A DNA stretch of 64,000 nt, taken from positions 3,973,524-4,037,523 of the forward strand of contig KQ964245.1 in NCBI GenBank assembly GCA_001566295.1, given 5' to 3'. This stretch comes from Microdochium bolleyi. Its lineage: Eukaryota; Ascomycota; Sordariomycetes; Xylariales; Microdochiaceae. Below, one piece after another: positions 10,891 to 23,002 of this stretch; position 1 is the stretch's first letter, and every line of letters starts with the position of its first letter. A program made the position numbers and the translations under genes. Under the pieces are notes generated by a model. The model did no database searches. It was given only the letters and a program-made list of their open reading frames with translations, and was not told the origin of the DNA.

Positions 10891-12298
10891 GGTTGAGTCG
10901 TCGATCTTGTATATTTTGTGTTCATGAGATTGGTACCACTGGGACGGTTCGGGACGGAGGGAGTACGGAGTTGCGACGGCGGTTTATTCACAGTGTCTCG
11001 TCTGATGGCTATGGCCTGTTTGGTGATTCTTTCCTTTCTCTCACTACTATTCACCATGCTGAGGAAACCAAAATTCTGGAGTTGTGTAATTTTCTCCTGG
11101 CGGAAGTCCAGACTGTTTGACGATAGTTGCTTCGTACTTGTTGATACTTTCGGGTAACATGAATATTCCGAACCCAATTTGAGAACAAGATACCACCTTG
11201 AACACCCGTTGAATACCCGTGACCGTTACTATCCTTTCTGGCTCGTACTTGTCAAAGTCTTCCAATGTGCTTTGAATGTACATCTAAGTACCGCTCGTTA
11301 CCCGTCTTCTCGGCCCAAAGTTCGACTTTGTTTTTAGAACATGGCTTGTCCTGTTTTCTAGAAATGAGAACTGTCGCTAAAGCTTTGCATGAAGAAGGTG
11401 TCACTCTCGCCTACCGCCCTCCATTCTAGGCACCCATGCAACGTGACCATACTGTTGTAACACGCATACGGCCTACTCTGCACCATGGACGACAACCACA
11501 TTGCCCTTCTCTCTCTCTCTCTCGCGCGAGACCTGCTCGCTCACATTCTGCATAGTCCGAAGCTGAAGTGATATAATGGGATCCTGCCCAGAGCAGGGAG
11601 CACGCGGGCGAGGCTTGCTGAAATGGGACCAGGACCGACACACTGGTCACGACATCTGATGGTTTTGTTTTTGTTCTTCTATTGGTTCATTTTCCTTGTG
11701 TGTGTGATAGTCAATGTTGCTCAGAAGCGGCTAGGTCTGTTGCGTGCAACGGCAGAGATTCTCTCTCTGTGTACTGTAGCTCCGCAGCATTATCGTTGCT
11801 GTATGGAACGTGCGGCGCAGAGTCAAGCAGTAACCGGGCTAGTGAACGGGCGGTTCATGTGCTCGTATATATCAGTTTGTTCTGTATTTTTTCTCTCTCT
11901 TCAAAGTGCGGTGTGCATGTAGCCAATAACCAGTACAAAAAGAGGTTGGCCCAGAGGCCACGAGACTTTGCCCCCCGGCCAGGGCTCATGTCGTAATGAA
12001 CAACGCAGTGGCGAGGGGCTCGTCGAATCCTCCACATCTTCCATTGCGGCGCATATGTTGACAAGTGTATCGTGTTCGTAAGGAAATTATAGTAGACATT
12101 CGCAGAATTCGATCGGACTGGTCGGGTCGGATGTCGCATGGTGTCCGAACCTGTCCGGCTTGTCGAGTTGGGAGCGTGGAGCCAATCAGAAGCAGCGGAA
12201 CTAACCGAGCAGCAGTAGAGACGGCGCATCGGATACAGATTGAGATCTGCTCCCTGCTGGCCTCACCCAAAGAGAGTAATCCCTGGCAAGAAGCAGCA
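10891..12298. other. Intergenic between pacC and the convergent SET gene
   Basis: About 1.4 kb between two convergent genes, expected to hold both 3' untranslated regions. A CT dinucleotide run lies near 11505-11522. The longer open frames here have no recognisable domain. I see no RNA gene. Confidence 0.5.
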
Positions 12299-14017
12299 TC
12301 ATGAGTGGGAAGTGTTGCCATTAACAGAGCCCGCAACGAGCGCTTCGGTACGGCATCTCTGACACATGCACCAACCACCCAAGCTACCACTTGCCCATTC
12401 GCGCCGTTGTGCAACCGGCAAGTTGACATCGCAGTAGTGGTTCATGATCTCCTCTCCAGCCTTGATGCCGCCCGGGCGATTACCAACGACCCGCTCCTCC
12501 CGAGCCCAGAGGACCATGCGACCGCCCCATTCCCAAGACACATTCGGATCGCAATCATGGTTGGCGAGACACCAGAAAGGGTGGACGGCCGCGACGTCGG
12601 GACGTCCGTCTCGAGGATTCTTACGGGCGGATGCCGTGCCGCGGGTCTTTGAGTAGATCGTGTTGAAGACCCAGACGTCGTACTCCGCGAGTGTTGCGTA
12701 GATATCAATGTCCATCTTCTCCAGGATGTGCAACGGCGTCTCGATGTTCTTGGCGAACGAGAACGGGAGCGTCCACTCCGGCGGCGGACCGGCGTTTAGT
12801 AGGAGACTGATCTCATTCGAACTCGATGAGACAAAGTCGCCCCAGAGGTACTTGACCTGATTGACGTCCAAAGGGTGTACTTGCTGTGTTGCTCCCATGG
12901 CCAGCACCCGTGCAAGCAGGAGCAGATGTAGCGACTCGTCGGCGTCGTGCGCTTCTGTATCCTTGGCTATCGAGTCCACGTCTTTCTCGCATACAGCAGG
13001 GTGGTACAACTCTTGCGCTTGGTCGTGGCAGAATTGGCTGCAGAACACTGTATCGTAACACTCGTTGCAGCTGACGGCGGTCGACTCTGGCCCAAGGGCG
13101 GGCAGGTCTTCGCTGCAAGCATCGCAGACCGAATCCTTGAGTCGATTGTTTGCAGTAATCAGCGAGTATTCCCGCAGCACAACCTCGCCAGGCGCAATGT
13201 CGTCCTTTGCAAACACACCAAGCTGGTTGCACGTAGGAATTATGTCGTAGTGGTCGTGGTGGTCGACTCCGTCTAAGAGAACAGGCAGCTTGGAGACCTG
13301 CACAGCACACTTGGGCGCTATTCCGCGCAGTTCCTGGTTCAGAAAGTCCAGGGAGGCATCAGAGAACCGATCCGGCTCGTGCGTGTTCCATGGGTAAATT
13401 TCACGACGAACGACGCCCCACTCAGGCAAGCTGTTGACGTCGAGATCCCAACTGCGTAGCCGCTGTTCCGCTACGGTCTGGATATACTGGCGAGTTTCGA
13501 GAAGTTCCTGGTTCCCAGGCGAGATGGCGAGACCTCGATCACAGAAGGTCCATGCGCTCTTCAAGCAGCCACTGAGAAGCAGGCTAAGGGCGAGAATCTG
13601 ATAGCTTCGAATAGCCGCCAGCTGCGCGAGCGAGGCGATATCGTCGGCGAGGTCGACCGGCTCCGACGAGGTGCTCGTAGATATCTTGACCAAGCCGAGA
13701 GCGCCGTGGATGAGAACGGCGGGCAGAGAAGTGCCCAAGTATTTGTGGAGTGCCTCGGAAGCCCGTTCGTGATATTCGAAACTCTCGTCGCCGACCTCGT
13801 CGGTCAGCAGCAGCGCTTTGTAGGCATCGCCGGCAGCTAGGTCGGGGTACGAGAGGTTCGTGTAGACAACAGCCCTGCGCAGGTAGGCGATAGCGTCGTA
13901 CGGCGATTCGAGGAGCTGATCGGTCAGCACCTGCCGCTCCTGGAGGAGGTTCTGGATGCGGGGGTCACGTCCGTCCTCCGAGTCGGAGAGATCCATCGGG
14001 TCACCATCTTGGGCCAT
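12299..14017 (-). CDS. TPR-like / MYND / SET-domain protein (SMYD-type)
   Basis: A 572-residue single-exon protein. Residues about 20-190 form helical TPR-like units (RRAVVYTNLSYPDLAAGDAY; WTFCDRGLAISPGNQELLE). The SET domain starts near 262 (NQLGVFAKDDIAPGEVVLRE) and is interrupted by a MYND-like zinc region at 298-343 (CDAC, CNEC, FCSQFC, YHPAVC). It resumes with NHDCDPN at 486-492, the NHSCxPN cofactor motif, then GEEIMNHYC at 521 and a post-SET cysteine cluster C550/C552/C555. SET proteins transfer methyl groups from S-adenosylmethionine to protein lysines; the substrate here is unknown. The frame stays open upstream but has no ATG beyond 14017, and the acidic start MAQDGDPMDLSDSEDG looks natural. 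Asp replaces Ser in NHSC, which is seen in some SMYD-like members. The architecture is firm; activity is inferred. Confidence 0.87.
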   Translation of the reverse strand: MAQDGDPMDLSDSEDGRDPRIQNLLQERQVLTDQLLESPYDAIAYLRRAVVYTNLSYPDLAAGDAYKALLLTDEVGDESFEYHERASEALHKYLGTSLPAVLIHGALGLVKISTSTSSEPVDLADDIASLAQLAAIRSYQILALSLLLSGCLKSAWTFCDRGLAISPGNQELLETRQYIQTVAEQRLRSWDLDVNSLPEWGVVRREIYPWNTHEPDRFSDASLDFLNQELRGIAPKCAVQVSKLPVLLDGVDHHDHYDIIPTCNQLGVFAKDDIAPGEVVLREYSLITANNRLKDSVCDACSEDLPALGPESTAVSCNECYDTVFCSQFCHDQAQELYHPAVCEKDVDSIAKDTEAHDADESLHLLLLARVLAMGATQQVHPLDVNQVKYLWGDFVSSSSNEISLLLNAGPPPEWTLPFSFAKNIETPLHILEKMDIDIYATLAEYDVWVFNTIYSKTRGTASARKNPRDGRPDVAAVHPFWCLANHDCDPNVSWEWGGRMVLWAREERVVGNRPGGIKAGEEIMNHYCDVNLPVAQRREWASGSLGGWCMCQRCRTEALVAGSVNGNTSHS

Positions 14018-16731
14018 AATGAAGAGGTCGAGCGAGGGGGGCAGTCCGGTCCTTGGAAAGAGTGCGGTTGCTTCGTGTGTCAACGAATAGCAGGCGGGTT
14101 GCTGGGAGGTGCAATCAGTCAAAGCAAAAAGGACCAACTTGGTCAACTTTGCATGCTTGAGAAGTCGTCAATGGTAAGCTTTGTAGAGATGGAGTTCAGC
14201 CGATCCTCCAGAATCTGCTTGCTCGTCCCAGTCAGTGCACGTCGCGTACAGAAGTCTCCCAGCCAAGTCTCGTCGAGGAGGGCGCTCGCAGACCGGATTT
14301 TACCTGTCACTGCACCAGATGACAACGGGCTCAAGTGGTGACACCGAGCCCAGACGAGACGAATAAGCTGTTGCCGGAGTTGTGAAGATCTCTGCAAGTG
14401 ATCGTGATAGGCGTCTGAGTGTTTAGAGAGAGCAGCAACGAACCCGGTGGGGGGCGGCGACAGGATTCAGGATTTCCTGTCAAGCAGGCAGGAGAGGCTC
14501 GCTGGAGTAACAGGAGTGGCAGAGATGTGTCGTGCTCAGATGTATGCTGAAGTTTGTGCTGCCACTCCTTATTCGGGAATAGCGTCCGGGTGCGGGCCTT
14601 GGAAGTAGCACAAAAAGGGTGGTAATGGTATTGAGGGGATCTCGTAGGCCAGGGCATATGCAGGCGGGTCGTGGTCGTGGTGAGGAAGCAGGGAATGCCC
14701 TCTAGTGCCAGGGCAGAGTGTCGTCGTGACCAGGAAAACGGGGTTCGAGTGACGCAGTTGGGTGCCAGGGGGGGGCCTCTGCAAAGAGAAGGGAATGGCA
14801 GATGGGCTTGCCAGGGATGGGTGTCGAGGCTGCCGTGTGAGAACGACCCGACTCGGGTATAGCGACGGATGGGTCCTAGAGGGGTTGTCCGCCCGGCGAG
14901 CTGAGAAGTGTGGCAGGGGATGCTTGCGCCGGCAGGACTGAAAATACCTTAGGCGGAGGCACGGGAGGAGCAGAAAGTAAAAGAGTCGAGGGGTAGTTGA
15001 CTGCTGGCCAGAGAGGAAGATGACGGACGTAAAGCCGGGCGGTTGAGCCGGCACAGGCTCGAAGCCAACAGCACTCTGGGCCTGGACAGACTCTGATGGG
15101 CCAGGACGATAAGCCCCGGGGAGGGGGGGGCGAGGATCATGCGTGTTTTGGTGGGAGACATGGCAAAGAGCAAAAGAGGATGGATGGGCTTGGGCGGGAG
15201 CCCCTCGATGCCTCCACCGCCAGGGGTCCAATCAGGGTCCCGCGCAGGCATCAGGAAAAGTGCGACTGGCGCGATCTTGGAAGCCATTGAGGGGTCCAGA
15301 TGTCCATTTCCCATGCGCCCATGACAAGAGCTCCTGCGGGGACCTGCAGGGGCCTGGCCCGCCGTCTCTGTTGCTGCCAGGCGAGCCAGGCTCGGGCTCC
15401 CACAGGCAACCTTGACTGAAGCTGTGCTCCGGTGGGCGGGTGCTTTCCTCCAGGGTCCATACCCTCAAAGTTTGTCCCGGCCTTGATTCTGCACACCACG
15501 ACATGTGCCTTTCCGGGAGGTGGACGCCCACGAGGCGTTGCGCCACAGTATCACCGATGGCCAAAAGTCCACGCTGCGCGGTCACGCTGCGCACCGTGCA
15601 GGCTTTCCTTGGTTCGGCAAATGTGCGCGTCTCTCTCTTGCACCCCTCGACTGCCCCCTCGTGCGCTTCCTCGTGGCGCGCTTTCTCGAGCTACGGCGTT
15701 TTTTGCTTTGTCGGTGGTGGGCAAAGGCGGACAGGGCGGGCAGGCAGGCGGGCAGGCAGGGAGGTATGGGCAAATCGGCCACGCATTTTGATTTCCTGCT
15801 TCCCACCTGCAAGATGCTCGACTGACCAGCCCCACCCGTGCTTGCCGATCTTGCAAGAAGGGTCCGGCCCAATGGTTCTCGTCAGCTAGTTACCCCGGCC
15901 CGTGAACGACACAAAAAACAAGAGACTTTTTCGTTGGCAAGGTGCTTGTGGTTGCACGCCGAGTCCGTGCCAGAGAGAGACACACAGGGCGCGACGAATA
16001 ATTCCTGCCTGCCTCAAGTATTTAAGTACCTTGCGAGAACTTTCATCGTGGCCATGCCCCAATTAATTCGTCTCGTGCAGTTGCAGGCCCGCCACGGATC
16101 GCTGGCTTTTCGAGTCATGAGGGAGCTCTTTCTAGGCGGAGCACCCACCGAGTTTTTCTCCTGCAGCACAACCCTCGTCCAGGGTGTTAATAGATCAGCG
16201 CAGGAAGTTGACGAACAAAACTGCAATCGGTAATGATCCACACCTGGTCCCCAGGCCTCATCAGCAACTTACTGGCAATAAGAAAAAAGAGATACGGGGG
16301 TCTGGGCACCTCAAAGTATAAGTTAGTAGAGGCAGGAAAGGACAATGATCTGCATCCGGGAGACAGGACGGCTGACTCAGACACCACCGCCGCGTTTCGG
16401 GAACTCCGTCACCTCCGACATGCGGTACTTGAGACAACCGCCACAAGGACGCCAACAGACTGCGAAGACATGTTTGCCGCGCAGCAGCACCGAGTTCTTC
16501 CGTCAGAGTTCGAGATTGCACCTTGTCGACCGGCAACCGATCCAATGTTGCCGTGTGTGTTGAGCATATCCAGAAAACAAAGTGGTATCGTGTATTTGAT
16601 CTGCAGCTTCATGTATATGAACCCTCACTGTTTCGAGGGCGCCCACTTGGGCATTAATGACAGGCTCCAGCGCGTATAATTGCATGTACTGCACACCTTG
16701 AACTTCCTAAATCAGAACCTGCGTCCAATCG
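14018..16731. other. Intergenic, no gene recognised
   Basis: About 2.7 kb between the start of the SET gene and the 3' end of the Zn2Cys6 gene. The frame at 14143-14397 on the minus strand lacks an ATG start. Others around 14.6-15.9 kb are Pro/Ser/Arg-rich in both directions, typical of GC-rich non-coding DNA. Short G runs occur near 14768 and 15120. No RNA gene or repeat family is recognised. Confidence 0.5.
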
Positions 16732-19377
16732 TCAGGACGGACTCTCCACCTGCGTCGTGCTGGTGTTGGTCGTCATCGTCCCAGGCGACCTGCCGCTAAG
16801 CTCAGCTTGCACGGCCGCCTGCTCATGAGTTGAACCATACCCGTTATCGTCGTCCATGAAGTCGTCGCGCCTGTCCCCCTCATCCTCGCTATCCGAATCG
16901 CCCTCGATGCTCATGTACCGCTCGACCAGCGCGCTGAGCCGCTGGCCTTCCGGATCATCGGTGATGCTGTGCATGCTCGGCGGCCAGCGGCTGCGCACCT
17001 CGCGGATCTGCATATGGTGCGCGGCATCTGGCTCGATCGTGATGTTGGACTCCTTGTCGAGCGTTTGCAGCTCGGCCTCGGCCTGGAGCTCCGACGGTCC
17101 CTGCTGCAGGAGCCGCTTGCGCAGCAGGCACAGCGTCGTGCGCGAGACGTAGCAACTCTGGCCCTGGTCCCAGAGCCCTTTCGCCGCGAGGATCAGTGAT
17201 GAGCGGATCGCGTCGGACCGCGGGCCGTATGGGTTCGCCTGCAGCTTCTGCAGGTTCTCGAACGCCATGAGGCTGAGGGGCTGGATAACAAAGGCGTCGG
17301 CGACATCGAAGCCGTGGCGCAGGTAGTACAGGCGGAGCAGGGTCTCGAGTCTCATCAGCGCAGCCTCCCGGCTGAGGTACGGGTCGTAACCGTCGGCGAA
17401 AGGACCTGCTTGTAGGAATGGGCCGTGTATGTTGATCAGGACGTTCTGGTAGTTTATGCTGGCAACATTAAGAGTGTCAGTGATGGGCGCTATCAATTGG
17501 GGAGGGCGAACAGGGCGGGACGACAGGTTGGCGGAGACTCACTGTAGTAAGAGGTGGCTTGGTAACACCGACTTCTTGGCATTGAGCACTCTTGGCAGGG
17601 CATTGTACCAGGCCTCCAGGCGGTAGTTGAACATACTGGCCTGCTCTATCGACAGGTGACGCGTTGGTGTATGATCGCCATAACACGCAAGTAGGATGTC
17701 ATTCGTGATGACTCGGATTGCTGCTCTTGCGCGGAACAGCTGCCCGAAGCTGGCAGGACACAGTCGGTCTCTCGTCGGGTACTTGAACCACACCTCGCTG
17801 TACCAGTCTGCATCCGTCGTTGGATCTGGGAGTGGGATGTCCGGAGGCTTGAGCATGAGTGGAGCATCAAACAAGAGAAGGCAGTGCAAACTACAACATC
17901 TGTTAATGACCGTATTGGCCGCTGGGGAATCTAGTGGACCTACGTTTGGAACGTAAAGATGCACCACGCTGTGAAATCTCGAGCGTCTTGTTCTCGTTTG
18001 GTGTACTGCCGGGATGAAGGCGATCTGGATGCAGGCGAGAACAATCCGAGACTGTGTGCCATGGTCACTGATTGCATTGTGTATGCCCAACCGAGTTTGT
18101 CCTGGCAGCACATGTTGTGTATCACGTTTAGAATCGGCCCGGCCTGGATGGTGGTGAGCTTGAGCTTGTGTGCCTCGAGCTCCCACAGCCGCTTGGCTTC
18201 GTTCATGAACTGGTAAACCAGATTCTGGGGGTTCCAGTGCTCATAACGCTTGGGGATGGCGTTGTAGCAGATCTGTTACGTTCAATGGTCAGCACTAAAT
18301 TCCTGCAAAAGCAGATTGGAGGAACTCTACAAACGTACACAACCCATGGCCAAGACGGTATTGACTAGAAGCCGCGAGCAAAACCGATGACGGCCTTCCG
18401 CCATGTCCTTGAGGAAATAGTCCTTGTGGAAAGCTGGTAGGGACTGGTACTCGTTCATGAAGTAGGCGGCAAGGATCCTGCGCATCAAGGCATCATCTTT
18501 GCTGACGTTGGTCCATTTTGACGGTTCGACGGCATCTAGAAGTGGATCGACGACGGTGGCAGCGTGGAAAGGCTTGAGGTACATGTCGCGGTACGCCTCG
18601 AACGCGACGTCGATGGTCTCGAGTGAGTCGTGGGTACCAGAGTTACGCAACGAGCACTCGTAGACCAGTGAGTTGAGGTAAGGGTTGTCGAACTCCATCA
18701 CAGTGGCAGGCATCTCCCGCCGGTAGGGAAACTCGTACCGGGAGCGTGACTCGGGAGTGAGCTTGAGCTGCACCAGGAGGTCGCCATCGTTGAAAAGGCG
18801 TAGGAGCGTGTCGGCGCCATCTGTCTGCCTGAGGCGGTCGAAGAGGGCCCTGGCCTCGGGCAGCGGCAGCGTGGCGAGGAGGTCGTAGACCTTGCGGTGG
18901 GATGAGTCCTTCTCGTTGAGCTCCACGAACTTGCGCTTGAGCGCCTGCACGCGGGTCTCACCTTTCGAGGCGGTGTCGTAGACGCAGTCGACGTTGCGAG
19001 CCTGGCAGGAGGCGCACTTGGGACGGCCGCCACTACACTGGCGGGGAGGGTGTGATGTCAGCAGGGCGGGCGATCCTGCGGGTTTCTCAGACTCGACAAC
19101 ACGAACACCGATATCGACACTGACACTGACTCCGACACCAAAAACACCATCAGGGAGATGGAGGACTCACCCGAGACTTGCGGCGGCGACAGGCGTGGCA
19201 GGCGGCGCGCGCGGGGACTCCTGTGCGACGGACCATGCCCTTGAGCATGGGCGTGTCGTGCACCGGGTCCGGGCTGAGGGCTGGGAGCAGCGGGCGCAGC
19301 AGAGGCCGGCCGTGGGCGTCGGCCTGGTAGGCGCCGCCGGTGCTGTTGCTGGCCTCCATGGCGACGCGAGATGTCAT
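16732..19377 (-). CDS. Zn(II)2Cys6 fungal transcription factor
   Basis: A five-exon gene: 19377-19171, 19037-18339, 18272-17944, 17890-17543 and 17458-16732. It gives 769 residues with frame kept across every junction. Intron 1 (GTGAGT...CAG) splits the zinc cluster; joining gives C60-x2-C63-x6-C70-x6-C77-x2-C80-x6-C87 (CHACRRRKSR joined to CSGGRPKCASC), the canonical binuclear DNA-binding domain. The middle region has fungal-specific regulator features such as YNAIPKRYEHWNPQNLVYQF and NEAKRLWELEAHKL, near 315-330, and a later WYSEVWFKYP segment. The C-terminus is acidic and probably disordered (DSDSEDEGDRRDD). It should act in the nucleus as a pathway-specific regulator. The target is unknown and no biosynthetic cluster adjoins it. 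The ATG at 19377 is the first in frame. Confidence 0.9.
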
Positions 19378-20480
19378 ACACGCAGGTCTGGCAGCAGCGA
19401 CATGTTTTGAGGGCTCTCTGGGACGGGATGCGAGACGGGATGCGAGACGGACAGGAGGTCAGGCAAAGAGGGGGCAGCGGGCGAGCAGTGGCGCTGTGAG
19501 AAGCAGCTGGCTGGGCTGGGGTCTCTGTCGACGTACGTGGTGGTGCTCCAGGGCTGGCGGAGTTGGACGGGATCCCAAGCAGCAGCGGGATTGCAGTTGG
19601 GCGAGTGAGCAACGAGCATGCACGGCGCGAGCTCAACCTTAATCAAATCGTGGCCGGAGGCGGCTCCGGCGGGCGATGTCCAATGCTGGCCGCAGCCTCC
19701 TCATCAGTCACTTCCGAGCCGTCTGCACTCGAGCGCCCCGGGGGCTGCACTCCAGCGAGCCCAGGCAAGCGAGCCCATTGGCTGCCACCGGGCCGGGGGG
19801 TGGCCGGCCTGGCTCTCGGCACCGCCATGCGGCGATAGTGCTGACTTTGGGAGGTTCCAGGTGCCAATGTGCCCATGGGAGCAGCCCGGGCAGAGCGCAG
19901 GCCGGCCTGGACCTGGGCTTCTCATTGGCAGCGTCTCCAGCCGTCGGGTGGGCGAGTCGTGCAACCAGCAGTGCCGCGGGTGTCTTACAAATACAAAATA
20001 GGTACCGCTCGGCAGCGAGTGCGCGCGAGCTGCGCTGCACTGCGTTTGGAGAGATGGCCCCCCAAGTGGAACTCGTATGGGCCCAGCCGGCGCTCGAGCA
20101 AGCATCGGGACTGAGTTGACCCTGGACTCTCGGAAATATCCCTCCACATGCGGCTCCGCCAACAATCCCATCCATGAAGTGATGGGCCGGCTCAGACGTC
20201 CCGCATCCGCTTGATTCTTGTTTTGGAAAGTACAAGCACAATGTTTGCCACCGTGTATCCTGTTTGGTCGTGTGATGCATTGTGTCCTTTGTAGCTACCA
20301 AGTACATGTGATGTGCAGCAGGCAGGCAGGCGAGGCTGGCGGCGTCGGACTTGCGTGATGGACGGTAGGCCCCACTTCGCCTGAGCAACGCGCCCCCGTT
20401 CGGCAGATGTGATGTCGCCGCTAACCCCTGGACTGCTGCTCCACCTCGCCATCCGCCATCCGCCGTGCATCAGCTCCAGC
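19378..20480. other. Upstream region of the Zn2Cys6 gene, no gene recognised
   Basis: About 1.1 kb of GC-rich DNA between the Zn2Cys6 start and the 3' end of the CsbD-like gene. It carries short direct duplications such as GGATGCGAGACGG at about 19434-19455. No domain-bearing frame or RNA gene is visible. It probably contains the regulator's promoter. Confidence 0.5.
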
Positions 20481-20889
20481 TCATTCGGGCTTCTTGCTCG
20501 CCGCACCCTCCTTCTCCATGCCCTCGCAGCCCGTCACTTCGCCCAGCTTCTGCTCGACCTTGCCGTAGCCCTGTGTCGCGTCCCGCGCCTCACCGGCTGC
20601 CTTCATCGTGCCCACCGCGTGCGCCTTGGCCTGCTCGCCAGACGACTTCCACGCGTGGGACCCAGAAATGTCACCAATCGTAGCCTGCAAGGCACAAGGC
20701 AGGAAATTTCAGACTGATCAGCACAACGTGTCCGCGATAAGAGAGTCATGTTCCCTGAGATGGCAAGGGGGGACTTTGGATGGCGGGCAGCCCTATTGGG
20801 GGCGTTCAGCTTACCTCTGCGGCACCCTTGACGTACTCGGCATGGCCACCCACGAGCGAGGGCTGCTGAGTTGAGTTGTTGCCAGACAT
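20481..20889 (-). CDS. CsbD-like / cruciform-DNA-recognition (Hmp1-type) small protein
   Basis: Two exons, 20889-20815 and 20684-20481, separated by a GTAAGC...CAG intron in phase 0. They encode 92 residues starting MSGNNSTQQPSLVGGHAEYV. The body, with repeated short helices containing KxxGxAxEATIGDxxGS, KAHAVGTMKAAGEARDATQG and GKVEQKLGEVTGCEGMEKEG, matches fungal mismatched-base-pair/cruciform-DNA-recognition proteins and the bacterial stress protein CsbD. Members are small, hydrophilic and stress-related; the molecular role is poorly known. The leader upstream of the ATG contains a GGT trinucleotide run. The short first exon would be missed without the intron. The family is confident; the function is not. 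Confidence 0.85.
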
Positions 20890-20894
20890 GATTA

Positions 20895-20920
20895 TGACGA
20901 TGGTGGTGGTGGTGGTGGTG
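20895..20920. repeat. GGT trinucleotide run in the leader of the CsbD-like gene
   Basis: About six GGT units occur just upstream of the start codon of the minus-strand CsbD-like gene (ACC units in its transcript leader). It is a simple sequence repeat with no assigned role. Confidence 0.75.
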
Positions 20921-21691
20921 ATGTTGAGTTTTCAGTCTTCCTTATGTGAGTTGTGTTTGTTGATTGAAGAGAGCAAGTCTCGTTGATGCTGATGTCTACC
21001 GACTCTTGTATATGCTCGTCTCAAATGGCAAACGATGACCTTGAGATCAGCCCTCTTACATGTCATGTGCATAGCGTGCCAGAATACCCTGCAGCTCGTG
21101 ACGTAATGATAGTTTTGGAAGCTCAGCTCCGCCTGACGTCACACTAGGCTCATTGTGCAACCGCTCCCCAAAATGCGAGAATCACAAACCCGAGGTTGCT
21201 GCCATGGCTAAGCGATCAATCACATGAAAGCGGCCGGAAACTGGCACCGAGATATCGAACAAGAGCTGGAGTCAATCCCGGCTGTCTCTTGGCGATGTCC
21301 GAGAACTGAACAGGGCAGCCAAATAGCCGAGGATGTTTAGCCTGGCCAATCTCGTGCCCAACGTGCATTCGCATGCCAACCACAATCCATATCGACCGTG
21401 TCACCCAGCGAAAGTCTTCAGCACTAAACTCGATCACGATCGAACGCACCGCCAATGCTTCGGCCATCACATCATGGATCCTGCAGGGCATTTGTCCGGC
21501 CGGATTTATGGGGGCCAAAAGTGGAGGGTAGGGTGAGGCCCGAGACCATAAAGAATGCGGCATTCGGGTCCTGCTAGATACGTCTCAGCAGCATATCACA
21601 TCGCCGAGGTTGCAGCATTTGTGATCAACTTGTCCTTCCAAGGTTGTCAATCGTCGCCAATCTCTTACTCCACGACCTCCAACCCTTCAGA
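20921..21691. other. Divergent intergenic region between CsbD-like and MAPEG genes
   Basis: About 0.8 kb between divergent genes, presumably holding both promoters. It contains TGACGTCA-like elements: GTGACGTAATG near 21098 and CTGACGTCAC near 21133. These resemble bZIP/CRE-type sites, which would suit a stress-induced CsbD-like gene. No coding potential is recognised. Confidence 0.4.
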
Positions 21692-22298
21692 ATGGCAACG
21701 GGCGCGACAGGAATTTATACGACGCAATTTCTTGCGCCGCTGCTCCGTGAGTAACGGCTGTTTCTGACAGCCACTCGCCTCATACCAAAGTCTATGACGC
21801 CAATAACCGCAGACACTGACTCTCCTGCCATAACCAGCCGTCACAGGAGCGTTTGCACTTCCCTTTGCGGGCTACTTTTCGTTCCTCAGCCTGCGCGTTG
21901 TCCGTCGCAGACTGCACGAGAAGCACTATGTCGGCGACACATCGCCCACCCCGACCTCGGTCGCAGCCGTAAAGCCGGACAGCACCAGCAACAAGCTCGC
22001 CAACAACGAGCTCTACACAGACGTCAGGTCGCACCTGAGCTTCATCGAGAACGTGCCCTTCGCCTTCACTGTCGCCGCCATCGCCGAGCTGAACGGCGCG
22101 CACCCGACGTACCTCTCGTGCGCGCTGGGCGGTTTGCTCTTCTTTCGCGTCCTGCACGCCGAGCTTGGGCTCAAGGGCGACGACGCCATGGGTAAAGGCC
22201 GGCCGATCGGGTACTTTGGCACGATTGGCACGATTGCCGGGCTTGCAGCATATGCGGCAGGTTTGACGAGGCAGTTCTGGTCGAAGCAGCTGCAGTAG
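21692..22298 (+). CDS. MAPEG-family membrane protein
   Basis: Two exons, 21692-21746 and 21838-22298, with a GTGAGT...CAG intron, give 171 residues. The protein is hydrophobic with about four membrane helices: TQFLAPLLLPVTGAFALPFA, a helix near FAFTVAAIAELN, CALGGLLFFRVLHAELG, and GTIGTIAGLAAYAAG. The segment VRSHLSFIENVPFAF fits the MAPEG motif in which Arg, His/Asn and Glu line the glutathione site. MAPEG proteins include microsomal glutathione transferases and related detoxification or eicosanoid enzymes; the fungal members mostly have no tested substrate. The first exon is only 18 codons and the start is set by the clean splice. The family call is good; the reaction is inferred. Confidence 0.85.
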
Positions 22299-23002
22299 AC
22301 GGGCTTGGAAGTAGCGCATGGTCGTGAGGTATTCCAGGCATTGCGATCAAGATTTGAGGTAGAATAGAAGAGCATGCATACCCTGACTTGCGAGCAGTAT
22401 GGCAAAAGCAGCGAATCTAAAGGTTTGCTCACCCCTAGATCACGGGGCTCTTAACACCGCCGTTTATTCTGCCACCACATAATTCCGTGGCTCCATCGTT
22501 GACTACTCCGCATGTCGAAAGAACTGGACCCTACAGCAGCCAGCAGTGGATGTGCACGATGCTTCGCTCCGCGGGTAGATGGTCCGTTCCTGGTGTTTGT
22601 GAGACGGCGCTAGCCGCTCAAGCCTGCACCATCGAAACAAGCCACCCGGGGCTCCGGTTTAGCTGGCTCCTGCCCCCTGCAAGGCAGACCCCGGCCTGCG
22701 CATGTGCCAGCCATCGCCAGGCCCCGTGGATGTCAAGGATCGCTGCTTCCGCGTCTCCGCGCTCGTGCCTGCCTTGTCACGGCCTGTGCTTCCGACAGCT
22801 CGCCTGGCAACCTCATCATCGCATCTTCCTCTGCCAACTCACACCACTTCTCGACGCATCAGCCATCTGCGCATGGCCTTGTTTGTGAGGATGTAGCCTC
22901 GCCGCGGCTGACTCTTCTCCAGAACCCTTCTCTAAGACAACCGACCACGCCCCAGGCACCATCTCCCTTGTGCCGGTATCGCAGCCGCTTCACCAAGTCG
23001 CC
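22299..23002. other. Intergenic, promoter region of atg17
   Basis: About 0.7 kb that grows pyrimidine-rich toward the atg17 start, as is common for fungal leaders. No additional gene or RNA is recognised. Confidence 0.5.

Noticed and set aside
14018..14146. N-terminal extension of the SET protein
   Set aside because: The frame is open but has no ATG upstream of 14017.
14143..14397. 84-codon minus-strand frame with a SAP-like look (TGTSKQILEDRL)
   Set aside because: It lacks an ATG start, no splice joins it to a larger gene, and the resemblance to a SAP motif is short and weak.
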